Origin: Psychroflexus montanilacus
GTDB taxonomy: Bacteria; Bacteroidota; Bacteroidia; Flavobacteriales; Flavobacteriaceae
DNA: 64,000 nt
Assembly (NCBI RefSeq): GCF_020164535.1
Contig: NZ_JAIQZC010000004.1
Coordinates: 186,001 to 250,000, forward strand
Direction: 5' to 3'
Shown here: piece by piece, positions 52,797 through 60,853 of the stretch
Layout of the letters: the number at the start of each line of letters is the position of its first letter
Position numbering within the stretch: the stretch's first letter is position 1
The notes under the pieces: model-generated
The model's input: only the letters and a program-made list of their open reading frames with translations
Told to the model about the DNA's origin: nothing
Database searches by the model: none
Program-made: the position numbers and the translations under genes

Positions 52797-53912
52797 TTAA
52801 AAGGTTTTTTCTATTACCCTCTTTTTTGAAGATTCAGTAGTGTTTTGAACCTCAAAATTGACGATACCAATCACCAGTTCTTCTTCGGTAATGACTTCAA
52901 CCTTCCACTCTCCTTCCATGACGTTTTCTTTATAGGTATACCCACGAAAACCACGATTGCGTCCTCCGGTAACTTCAAAGCCGATATCTTCGGTAACTTG
53001 CCAGGTTTCGGTTTTGGGATTGAACCATTGCCAACGGTGAAAAATGGATTTCTTTAAATCAGTTGGTGCAAAAATAGACGTGAACACATAAACAGGCTCC
53101 CCCTCCTGCCTGTAAAAATGGAGGTGGTGTGGACGCCAAAAGACATACCAGTCATCCCGCTGGTAAGTCACCTGATATGCATTATCATTTCTCTCGACAT
53201 GATGAGCTACCAAACCTATTTCCATGGCAAGCGGTACAGGAGGGATGAGGTTAAAATAATAGAAGACATTGAAGCCTGCATAAATAGATAGGATAAGACC
53301 GGTCAACTTCTTTAAACTCACCTCCGCTTTGGTGCTTGGACTTGAAGAATAACAGATGAAGACAAGTAAAAGGACACTGGATAAACTCAAAAGACCCGAT
53401 ATAAAAAAGATAAAGGTGTTCATTTCTTTTATAAACATTGGAATCATAAAAGCAAAAAACGTGAAGCTGATAAAGAAATAGACGCCAAAGAGAAGGTATT
53501 TGTTAGATATCCGCTTTTTCAACAGCTCGTTGGCAAACAAAAGCAGAACCAGTAGAATAAAGAAGGAGATGGTTTTTGACATAGAAACGCTCCTGAAAAA
53601 GTATATGACAAAAGCACTCGATAAGCCTCCAAAGGAAAACTGAATCGCCAGAGGTATGTAGGCCGCATATTTTCCCAGGAATCTGCTCACCCGATTATCA
53701 TCTTCTGCCATATTAAACAAATAAAGCATAAGAGACAAGGACGTCATGTGCAGACAAAGCACTACTGTATCGTAAGCACGGTCTATGCGCCCAAGCGTTA
53801 AAGTATCAAATATAAATCCACCGATAAAGAAAAGCACAGGAGCGTACTTTTGATGCCGAACTACAAATTGACCAAAGGCAGTCTGCCTGTATCTTGCTAA
53901 GGTTCTGTTCAT
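52797..53912 (-). CDS. Membrane protein with C-terminal DUF2914 domain
   Basis: The 371-residue protein has about eight membrane helices in the first ~225 residues (for example YAPVLFFIGGFIFDTL and ISFFILLVLLLFANELL). A soluble C-terminal domain (~245-360) follows: VYVFTSIFAPTDLKKSIFHRWQW, then GFEVTGGRNRGFRGYTYK and GEWKVEVITEEELVIG. The latter matches the DUF2914 pattern (split here to short pieces), a domain of unknown role. ATG start at 53912. Terminates at the shared hairpin with the barrel gene. Confidence 0.75.
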   Translation of the reverse strand: MNRTLARYRQTAFGQFVVRHQKYAPVLFFIGGFIFDTLTLGRIDRAYDTVVLCLHMTSLSLMLYLFNMAEDDNRVSRFLGKYAAYIPLAIQFSFGGLSSAFVIYFFRSVSMSKTISFFILLVLLLFANELLKKRISNKYLLFGVYFFISFTFFAFMIPMFIKEMNTFIFFISGLLSLSSVLLLVFICYSSSPSTKAEVSLKKLTGLILSIYAGFNVFYYFNLIPPVPLAMEIGLVAHHVERNDNAYQVTYQRDDWYVFWRPHHLHFYRQEGEPVYVFTSIFAPTDLKKSIFHRWQWFNPKTETWQVTEDIGFEVTGGRNRGFRGYTYKENVMEGEWKVEVITEEELVIGIVNFEVQNTTESSKKRVIEKTF

Positions 53913-54073
53913 GGTTTTTTCTGAAGGGCTAAAGATAGGATTTTGACAGGCTTAAAATAATTTAGTTTTAAAAGTCAAATTTTAGTAGATTAGAAGTCTA
54001 TAGAATTATATTTCTATTCAATCTATATATTTAAATCAGAGAATTCTTGTTTAGTTCTTTAAAACATCAGCTT

Positions 54074-54385
54074 ATGCTTGCAGTTCCTATAGTATTTATC
54101 CTACTTGGTATTTTGATAAAATACGGAAAAATGTATTCCTTAATTGCCGGCTACAATACGATGACCAAGCAAGAAAAAGAAAAGTACGATATAGAAGGCA
54201 TTGCAACCTTGATGAAGAACGTGATGTTTGGGATGGCTTTTGTCATGATAATGGGTCTTCTGTTATCTCATTGGACAGAAAATTCTGATTACGAATTTTA
54301 CGCTTTAGGTTTAGCTTTGATTCTAGGCATACCCTATTTGCTGATTAAATCAAATTCTGATCGGTATAAAATTGATTCACATTAA
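54074..54385 (+). CDS. Small membrane protein, DUF3784 family
   Basis: From ATG 54074 the protein has 103 residues with three membrane helices (~2-20, ~47-66, ~80-98). The conserved family block KMYSLIAGYNTMTKQEKEKYD follows the first helix (shown as SLIAGYNTMTKQEKEKYD). DUF3784 proteins resemble SdpI-type small membrane proteins; function unknown. An in-frame TTG at 54047 would add nine residues before the first helix and is less likely. The LytTR gene follows 48 bases later. Confidence 0.7.
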   Translation: MLAVPIVFILLGILIKYGKMYSLIAGYNTMTKQEKEKYDIEGIATLMKNVMFGMAFVMIMGLLLSHWTENSDYEFYALGLALILGIPYLLIKSNSDRYKIDSH

Positions 54386-54417
54386 ATAAAGGCCTCATAA
54401 AATAGCTTTAATTCATT

Positions 54418-54425
54418 TAAATTTG
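54418..54425 (+). promoter_or_regulatory. LytTR gene promoter -7 element
   Basis: TAAATTTG matches TAnnTTTG, eight bases before the ATG at 54434, so the message would be nearly leaderless. Confidence 0.4.
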
Positions 54426-54433
54426 ATTTGATA

Positions 54434-55264
54434 ATGCTTCTAAAACAAAAATTGAATGATCACTACCCAACCCTGAAGACTAACAAAGAGATGTGCTATT
54501 CAGCTTTGATAATTTCATTGTTAGTCTATTTTTTCTTAGCAGTATTTCAGCCTTTTGGAACTTATACATTTCATCATAGTTATAAGTATTTGTTACTATT
54601 ACCTTATACAGTCATCGCCTTTTTATTTTTCTTTAGCGCCGATTTTTTAACCCATAAACTATTCGTTAACTGGAATTTAAAAAAAGAAATTTATAAGAAC
54701 CTCATAGTACTCTTGGCTTGTTCACTAGCAAATTACTTTTATCTTATTTCAATTGTTGACCCATTTCCATTTAGTACAATAAATTTGTTTTATATGGTTT
54801 TGTTTACATTCTTACTGGGAGTTCCCATTTGCACCTTAAATGTTTTTGCAACATATGTATTTATCAAGAGCAGCAATGTTCAAGGAATTGAAGATCAAGA
54901 AAAGTTAAAAACAGAAGACCATATTCCTTCTTCCCTTCATATTTATCCGGACTCAGGAGAACAAATAAGCATTCCAAAAAAGGGTTTTTACTATGCAAAA
55001 TCTGAAGGAAATTATTCGCTTTTATATTATCTTAGAAATGGAAAAGTCCAACAAAAGCTTGTTAGACTTTCTTTAAAGCGTTTAGAAAAACAAATTGGTG
55101 ATGAGACTATTTTTAGATGTCATCGATCTTACGTTCTAAACTCAACACATATTTTGAGTGGCGAAGGTAATTCACAAGGATATAAGATGTCCTTGGAAAA
55201 TATTACCGATAAAATTCCAGTATCTAGAAGTTATGTCGAGAGGGTGAAACGGTGTTCTGTTTAG
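54434..55264 (+). CDS. Membrane-bound LytTR-type transcription regulator
   Basis: From ATG 54434 the protein has 276 residues. Four membrane helices (~20-140) precede a C-terminal LytTR DNA-binding domain (~165-276; GFYYAKSEGNYSLLYYL, FRCHRSYVLNSTHI, KIPVSRSYVERVK). There is no receiver or kinase domain, so it probably senses something at the membrane and acts directly on DNA. An in-frame TTG at 54428 would add two residues. The next genes, an S41 peptidase and a DoxX-like protein, are in the same direction and are possible targets. Confidence 0.82.
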   Translation: MLLKQKLNDHYPTLKTNKEMCYSALIISLLVYFFLAVFQPFGTYTFHHSYKYLLLLPYTVIAFLFFFSADFLTHKLFVNWNLKKEIYKNLIVLLACSLANYFYLISIVDPFPFSTINLFYMVLFTFLLGVPICTLNVFATYVFIKSSNVQGIEDQEKLKTEDHIPSSLHIYPDSGEQISIPKKGFYYAKSEGNYSLLYYLRNGKVQQKLVRLSLKRLEKQIGDETIFRCHRSYVLNSTHILSGEGNSQGYKMSLENITDKIPVSRSYVERVKRCSV

Positions 55265-55349
55265 TTACTCATCACAAATCCTTGCCGTTAATCACAATTT
55301 GTGGTTGGAATAGATTCTCTTACCGATTTTTGAAACAAATTTGTTTTAA

Positions 55350-56783
55350 ATGATGAATCATTCTTTTTTTGAAGTTCGGCAGCACCAGCCAAGATTTGTT
55401 TTAATTTGTCTGCAATTGAGTCTAATTGTATTAACTAATATCCATTGTTTCGCTCAAACCGATTCAGTTGAAAGTATGTTGGAAGGTAAATGGAATTTGA
55501 ATCTCAATCATCCCGCTGTTGGGGATGTTCAATTTATCATGAATTTTGAAACCAATAAAAACCAATTTAAAGCCTATTCCAAAACAAATGCAGACCGCAA
55601 CATAGTAGGTTTTTGGAATTCGTTTCTGGCTAGATCATTTACTCAAAATTTCAAGAAAGGCAGTCTAGTAAGAATTGAAAATGGAAATTTTAAGACTTCT
55701 AACGATACTCTTTATCTCAAAGGAAAAATGATTTCCACGCTTGGTGAATTTGTTTTGGAAGGATTTATTCTCAATGAGAATCTTCAGTCTACTCTGAAAT
55801 ACAGTAATAGAAAAATTGCCGGAAGTATCTCTGGAAACCGAATAATTCCAGATCTACCCTTAAGAGATTACAAAGCGCTTTTTGAAGATATAGAAGCGTT
55901 AACCAAAAATAAAATTTACAATAAAGACGTTCTGCAGAGTAAAGGGTGGAAAACGTTCTCTAATGAAATGACCTCTGCTACAAATAACTTTCAAGATGAT
56001 TTAGATATCATCTTTGCTTTTTATTACTACTCAAAACGCCTGCCATTTTCACATTATACGCTTACAAGATCTTCAAAAGTTAGCACCAATAATCAGAATG
56101 AAAAGCATCTAACTCTAAAGCAAAAAAACACTGAGATTGCATACCTCAGGATTGCATCTTTTAAAGGTAGCTCTCAGGAGGTAGACAGTATATTCAACTT
56201 AATATATCAAAACAATTATAAATATTTGATAGTTGATTTACGAAATAACTCTGGGGGGAATGTAGAAGCTGGACTAGCATTTGCCTCTCATGTAATTAAT
56301 TCTACATCCTATGGAGGCATATTTCTGACTCAAAATTGGTTTAATACGTATTCTCACGTGCCAAAAATTCAGGATTATGAAAACTTTCAGCACTTTACGA
56401 AAGCAAATAATGATTTATTACTACGAGGTATTCATCAATATGAAGGCCTTTGTTTAAAAATAATCCCTAAAGAAAAAAATTACAATGGCAAGCTTTTTAT
56501 TCTAATCAATAAGAATACAGCAAGTACATGTGAACCCATAGTTTATGAATTAAAAAAACAAGAACGAGCAATTATAATTGGAGAAACAACTGCAGGATCA
56601 ATGTTAAACAGTGAGACTTTTGTTTTAAATGAAAAGTTTGAGATCAAGATACCTACGGCAGATTATTATACTTCTGATGGCTACAGAATAGATCAGAACG
56701 GCGTAGAACCAAATATTAAAACCAATAGTAATGATGCATTAAAAACTGCGTTTGAAAAAATTACTACTTTAGAACACCAATAA
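55350..56783 (+). CDS. S41-family peptidase, tricorn/IRBP-like type
   Basis: The 477-residue protein has a signal peptide (~1-36, ending FAQ), a ~150-residue N-terminal domain of beta character, and a C-terminal S41 protease domain. The domain shows LIVDLRNNSGGN (293-304) and the nucleophile Ser392 in NTASTCEPIVYEL, then IIIGETTAGS (408-417). CtpA-type enzymes have a lysine 25 residues after the serine. Here that position is Ser417, as in S41 members that use a Ser-His-Ser-Glu set. It is exported, with unknown substrate. Nine bases separate it from the next gene. Confidence 0.8.
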   Translation: MMNHSFFEVRQHQPRFVLICLQLSLIVLTNIHCFAQTDSVESMLEGKWNLNLNHPAVGDVQFIMNFETNKNQFKAYSKTNADRNIVGFWNSFLARSFTQNFKKGSLVRIENGNFKTSNDTLYLKGKMISTLGEFVLEGFILNENLQSTLKYSNRKIAGSISGNRIIPDLPLRDYKALFEDIEALTKNKIYNKDVLQSKGWKTFSNEMTSATNNFQDDLDIIFAFYYYSKRLPFSHYTLTRSSKVSTNNQNEKHLTLKQKNTEIAYLRIASFKGSSQEVDSIFNLIYQNNYKYLIVDLRNNSGGNVEAGLAFASHVINSTSYGGIFLTQNWFNTYSHVPKIQDYENFQHFTKANNDLLLRGIHQYEGLCLKIIPKEKNYNGKLFILINKNTASTCEPIVYELKKQERAIIIGETTAGSMLNSETFVLNEKFEIKIPTADYYTSDGYRIDQNGVEPNIKTNSNDALKTAFEKITTLEHQ

Positions 56784-56792
56784 ACCACTCTT

Positions 56793-57704
56793 ATGAAAAA
56801 CATCACTCTTAAAAAAGTCATCACATTCGCCAAATATCTGGCTATTATTTTGCTATCCACAGACATGATAGCGCTAGCTATACCAAAACTGCTTCAGATG
56901 CAATTTAGAATGCCTCACTACAGAGCTTTTATTCCGCTAGCAGAATTACCAAAACCAGAACTTATGATGGCTTTTTTTGGAAGGTCTTATACTTACAATA
57001 TTTTTATTGGATTGACAGAATTGGCCATAGGCATTCTCATCATATTTAAGAGAACCAGGTTGATTGGTTTGTTGATTTCTTTAGGGGTGTGTTTAAATAT
57101 TTTTATCATAAATATTGAATTTGATCTCATGTTTGAGGTTGTTCGACACATTACTATGACCTTATCATTGACCCTACTCTTACTCATTGAATACCGCAAA
57201 GATTTATATAAGTTCTTTATAGAAATGGGAGGTAAACTAAACGGTAAAGTTATTAAGGCAAAAAGTGGACTTTGGAAAAAACTTCGCATTGCTTATGTGA
57301 TATTTTTTCCTTTAGCTTATTTCATATTCTCTTACGTAGTGATCTCTATGTTTGATTATAATCTTATTGGAAGCTACGAGATAAAAAAAACAAAAGTCAA
57401 AGACAAAGCTGTTGAATTTAATAAAGGAAAAATCGGTTCAACGCCCATGCTCTTTTTTGAGAAAAATGATAAAGTAAAATTATCTGTCAACGATAGTTTA
57501 CATCACGGAAGCTATAAGATTGAAGGAGAACATCTTCATATGAGTTTTTGGTCAACTACAAATCATCCCCTTAAATATATAGATGCTCAAATCAAAGACT
57601 ACACTTTCATAACTGGAACTCTAAACGATAGTATTCCTATACAAATGGAAATCGAGAGGTTACCTGTTGAAAAGGATTATCTAAACGGCATGTATATTGA
57701 TTAA
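56793..57704 (+). CDS. DoxX-like membrane protein with extra-membrane C-terminal domain
   Basis: The 303-residue protein has four N-terminal membrane helices (~12-135) arranged as in DoxX/MauE-type proteins (MPHYRAFIPLAELPKPELMM; ELAIGILIIFKRTRLIGLLI). A fifth helix (~167-187) leads to a soluble domain of about 110 residues. That domain has a beta-rich pattern (SYEIKKTKVKDKAVEFNKGK, GSYKIEGEHLHMSFW), probably outside the cytoplasm. Function unknown. It starts nine bases after the S41 gene and probably shares its message. Confidence 0.66.
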   Translation: MKNITLKKVITFAKYLAIILLSTDMIALAIPKLLQMQFRMPHYRAFIPLAELPKPELMMAFFGRSYTYNIFIGLTELAIGILIIFKRTRLIGLLISLGVCLNIFIINIEFDLMFEVVRHITMTLSLTLLLLIEYRKDLYKFFIEMGGKLNGKVIKAKSGLWKKLRIAYVIFFPLAYFIFSYVVISMFDYNLIGSYEIKKTKVKDKAVEFNKGKIGSTPMLFFEKNDKVKLSVNDSLHHGSYKIEGEHLHMSFWSTTNHPLKYIDAQIKDYTFITGTLNDSIPIQMEIERLPVEKDYLNGMYID

Positions 57705-57806
57705 ATTTAGAACCTAGAAAAAATTACCCCTTATCAATTTTGGTTTAAAAAAGTAGAATAACGTCTCTAGGCTTTCCGATAAAGAGGTAACCTATTTCAC
57801 TTTTCG

Positions 57807-57881
57807 AAAACAAAAAAACACTCCATAAAAAAGTAATTTAAAGTGAAGAATATCGTCCCGAGGCTTCGGGAGAATCAATGG
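57807..57881 (-). repeat. Damaged partial copy of tRNA-Ala with a palindrome in the T-loop
   Basis: At a distance of 86-87 bases, this stretch repeats the sequence at the 3' end of tRNA-Ala. Both begin AAAACAAAAAAAC (57807 and 57894) and both have GAATATCG (57848-57855 and 57934-57941). The true gene then has GATTC followed by GAACCGATGG. This copy has TCCCGA-GGCT-TCGGGA (57856-57871) followed by GAATCAATGG. The anticodon and 5' half are missing. This is the same event as beside tRNA-Cys at 23400-23490, with a different four-base loop. Confidence 0.82.
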
Positions 57882-57897
57882 TGCGCGCCTCTCAAAA

Positions 57898-57926
57898 CAA
57901 AAAAACCACCTCTTTCGAAGTGGTTT
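57898..57926 (-). terminator. tRNA-Ala terminator
   Basis: Read leftward, AAACCACTT and AGGTGGTTT pair over a short loop and run into T residues, only four bases from the tRNA 3' end. Confidence 0.78.
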
Positions 57927-57929
57927 TTG

Positions 57930-58003
57930 TGGAGAATATCGGATTCGAACCGATGGCCTCCACGCTGCCAGCGTGGCGCTCTAGCCAACTGAGCTAATCC
58001 CCC
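57930..58003 (-). tRNA. tRNA-Ala (GGC)
   Basis: The minus strand gives a complete 74-base cloverleaf. The acceptor stem is GGGGGAT with ATTCTCC (two G-U pairs), with discriminator A. The D arm is GCTC-AGTTGGCTA-GAGC, the anticodon arm CCACG-CTGGCAG-CGTGG (anticodon GGC), and the T arm ATCGG-TTCGAAT-CCGAT. CCA is not encoded. It is the single tRNA in this segment; the 57705-57929 gap holds only its terminator and the damaged copy. Confidence 0.95.
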
Positions 58004-58134
58004 ATGGTTACAAAAATAAACAAAATTGAGACGTGTAGAAATCATAGGTCTATTATTTTTGCGTTTAAGTTGTTCTTGAATGAATTCAGAGGCAATTTTT
58101 ATTTAATTTTATCAACTAATCATAATTATAACGA

Positions 58135-58719
58135 ATGGAAGATTTTTGGCTTTATCTCAAACTGGGTTTCGATCATGTTTTAGACTGGAACGCTTATGAT
58201 CACGTGCTTTTCCTTACCGTTTTAGTAGCCTCGTATTCCTTTCAGCAGAGTAGGAAAGTCGTCTGGCTAGTGACACTCTTCACCATTGGTCATGTGTTGT
58301 CTTTAGCGCTTTCAGCCTATAATATTTTGAGAATAGAGAGTTCAATTATCGAGTTTTTGATTCCTGTGAGTATTATTTTCACAGCAGTTTATAACATATT
58401 TACCGCCGGAAAAGCAAAGGGAAACAGTAAAATTAACCTCTTATATTTTGTCACGTTCTTTTTTGGGCTGGTACACGGCTTTGGATTTTCAACCTACTTC
58501 AACATGCTCGCCAAAAGTGCTGACAATATTTTTCTTATGCTGGTAGAATTTGCTTTGGGTATTGAACTGGCTCAAATACTAGTAGTTTTTGTAGTGCTGC
58601 TTGTTGGTTTTATCGTTCAAAACATTTTTAGATTTTCAAAAAGAGACTGGGTGCTTGTAATTTCTTCCATTGTTTTGGGGATGACGATTCCAATTCTTGC
58701 AGAAAACTGGATCTTCTAG
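58135..58719 (+). CDS. HupE/UreJ-family membrane protein
   Basis: The 194-residue protein has six membrane helices. The N-terminal FDHVLDWNAYDHVLFLTVLV, GHVLSLALS, and the mid-protein GLVHGFGFSTYF match the HupE/UreJ group, which is linked to nickel or cobalt uptake for hydrogenase or urease, or to unknown roles where those enzymes are absent. No hydrogenase or urease gene is in the window, so metal transport is uncertain. It stands alone. No clear promoter box. Confidence 0.82.
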   Translation: MEDFWLYLKLGFDHVLDWNAYDHVLFLTVLVASYSFQQSRKVVWLVTLFTIGHVLSLALSAYNILRIESSIIEFLIPVSIIFTAVYNIFTAGKAKGNSKINLLYFVTFFFGLVHGFGFSTYFNMLAKSADNIFLMLVEFALGIELAQILVVFVVLLVGFIVQNIFRFSKRDWVLVISSIVLGMTIPILAENWIF

Positions 58720-58817
58720 ACATAATAAGCATCAGTATTTTACAGTTTAAGTAAATTTAAGCAGCTTCTTAACGCTTGTAAAGAGGCATAAGTTTTATAT
58801 TCGAATTTATTTTCCGA

Positions 58818-59249
58818 ATGACTAAAGAAAAACAGTTTAAATTTGATAAAGCTTACTTGCGTATGGCAAGAGAATGGGGTAAATTATCTCATTGTAAACG
58901 CAAGCAGGTCGGGGCGATCATCGTAAAAGACCGTATGATTATATCGGATGGCTTTAATGGCACCCCCAGCGGCTTTGACAACTCCTGTGAAGATAAGGAA
59001 GGCCTGACTAAATGGTATGTGTTGCATGCCGAAGCCAATGCTATTTTAAAAGTTGCTGCCTCTACGCAATCTTCCAAAAATGCTACGCTTTACATCACCT
59101 TATCCCCTTGCAAAGAGTGTAGTAAATTGATACATCAGGCAGGTATCATACGAGTAGTTTATCAAAATGCGTACAAAGATAATTCTGGTTTGGATTTTTT
59201 AAAAAAAGCAGGAGTCGAACTAGAACATATAGAAGATCTTGAAGAATGA
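58818..59249 (+). CDS. dCMP deaminase, ComEB type
   Basis: The enzyme deaminates dCMP to dUMP for thymidylate synthesis. The 143-residue protein has the zinc site His70-Ala-Glu72 in LHAEANAIL and PCKEC (97-101, Cys98 and Cys101). NGTPSGFDN (48-56) is characteristic of deoxycytidylate deaminases. It starts a three-gene row; the S41 protease gene begins inside its last codons (ATGA overlap of four bases). It is not close to a thymidylate synthase gene here. Confidence 0.9.
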   Translation: MTKEKQFKFDKAYLRMAREWGKLSHCKRKQVGAIIVKDRMIISDGFNGTPSGFDNSCEDKEGLTKWYVLHAEANAILKVAASTQSSKNATLYITLSPCKECSKLIHQAGIIRVVYQNAYKDNSGLDFLKKAGVELEHIEDLEE

Positions 59250-60847
59250 ATAGGGTAATGAAAATAGTTTTGCCACTGCTTATATCGGTGGTATTTGTAG
59301 CAGGGATTCTGCTTGGAGATCTTTTAAATTTCCAGGACAATTCATTTTCAAATTCTTCGAACAAACGCCAGAAACTCAACAGACTTATCAACTTTATCGA
59401 CAAGGAATATGTAGATGATGTCAATACAGACAGCATTGTTGATATAACTGTAACCTCAATTTTAAAAAATCTAGATCCGCATTCTGCCTACATTTCCAAT
59501 CAGGATTACGATTTTGTACAAGACAATATGCGAGGTGATTTTGTAGGCATAGGCATCAGCTTTTATACCATTAAAGATACCATTGCTGTCATAAGAACTT
59601 TAGAAAAAGGGCCAGGTGAAAAAGCAGGCTTGGAAGCAGGAGATCGGATTTTATATGCAGACGCGGTACCGCTTTTCGGGAATAACATGAGTAATGATTC
59701 ACTCACCAAAATTCTAAAAGGCCCTGCCAATTCCAAAGTAAATCTCAAAGTAAAACGTCTGGGTGAAAATGATCTTTTAGATTTTGAAATCAACAGAGGG
59801 GTTGTGCCTTTAACTAGTGTAGATGCTGGATATATGGTCAATGATACATTAGGCTACATTAAAATAAATCGCTTTGCAGAATCCACCTACACTGAGTTTA
59901 AAACCAAAATGAAGCAATTTGCTACTCCAGAGATGAAGAGTGTCATTTTGGACCTTAGAGGTAACGGTGGAGGGTTTTTAAAGCAAGCAACCTTAATTCT
60001 CGATGAATTTATCCAAGATGATAGATTATTACTGTTTACAAAAAACAAAAACGGAGACTTGAAGGAAACTTTTTCTAGTGAACGCGGAGACTATGAGGAT
60101 CAAAACCTTTATGTCTTTATAGACGAGAAGTCGGCTTCTGCCAGCGAAATTGTCGCCGGTGCTATACAGGATAACGACAGAGGAACCATAATTGGTCGTC
60201 GATCTTTTGGTAAAGGACTGGTACAAAGAGAAATGAACCTTGGTGATGGAAGTGCCGTACGATTGACTGTTGCCAGATATTACACACCAACCGGGAGGTC
60301 CATACAACGTCCCTATGAAAACGGTAATAGTGAGGCCTACTATTCCAAATATATGGAGAGATACTCCAATGGAGAACTTCTGAGTAAAGACAGCATCACT
60401 ATTGATGATTCTTTAAGATATGAAACTCCAGAGGGCAAAGTAGTATATGGTGGCGGAGGAATCATTCCCGATATTTTTGTACCCAGAGATTCCGATCAGG
60501 CTATACAGGACATCAAGTTTATGTACGATGGTGGCGTAATGGATCGATTCATTTTTGACCTGCTTGACGAAAACAGAAAATTCTATAATTCACTTTCCCA
60601 GGAAGAGTTCCTTGAGAGAACGCTTATCACAGATAAAGTTTTGGATAGGTATACTCGCTATCTTGGAGATTATAACATGAACTACAACTTTGGAAGTACA
60701 AGCTATATTCTAGAAAAATATCTAAAAGCAACTATGGCGAGACAGCTGTTTGGCAGTGACCTCGCTGAAAAGATATCAAACGAAAATGACGTTTACATCA
60801 GCAGGCTTCTGAAATTAAATTCCGCAGAAAGCACTACAACAGACTAA
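59246..60847 (+). CDS. CtpA-type S41 carboxyl-terminal protease
   Basis: The 533-residue protein has an N-terminal signal anchor (~6-25), an N-terminal helical domain, and a PDZ domain (~93-185; FVGIGISFYTIKDTIAVIR, KAGLEAGDRILYAD). The protease core follows: VILDLRGNGGGFL (233-245), Ser298 in KSASASEIV and Lys323 in RSFGKGLVQ. The Ser-Lys dyad is complete. Such enzymes degrade or mature envelope proteins in the periplasm. The C-terminal ~140 residues form an extra domain. Its start overlaps the dCMP deaminase gene and the ligase gene begins six bases later. Confidence 0.93.
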   Translation: MNRVMKIVLPLLISVVFVAGILLGDLLNFQDNSFSNSSNKRQKLNRLINFIDKEYVDDVNTDSIVDITVTSILKNLDPHSAYISNQDYDFVQDNMRGDFVGIGISFYTIKDTIAVIRTLEKGPGEKAGLEAGDRILYADAVPLFGNNMSNDSLTKILKGPANSKVNLKVKRLGENDLLDFEINRGVVPLTSVDAGYMVNDTLGYIKINRFAESTYTEFKTKMKQFATPEMKSVILDLRGNGGGFLKQATLILDEFIQDDRLLLFTKNKNGDLKETFSSERGDYEDQNLYVFIDEKSASASEIVAGAIQDNDRGTIIGRRSFGKGLVQREMNLGDGSAVRLTVARYYTPTGRSIQRPYENGNSEAYYSKYMERYSNGELLSKDSITIDDSLRYETPEGKVVYGGGGIIPDIFVPRDSDQAIQDIKFMYDGGVMDRFIFDLLDENRKFYNSLSQEEFLERTLITDKVLDRYTRYLGDYNMNYNFGSTSYILEKYLKATMARQLFGSDLAEKISNENDVYISRLLKLNSAESTTTD

Positions 60848-60853
60848 AGGTGT

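Noticed and set aside
55350-56783. An inactivated CtpA protease because the usual lysine is missing
   Set aside because: Other S41 branches have GETTAG at this place and do not use the lysine; the nucleophile serine is present.
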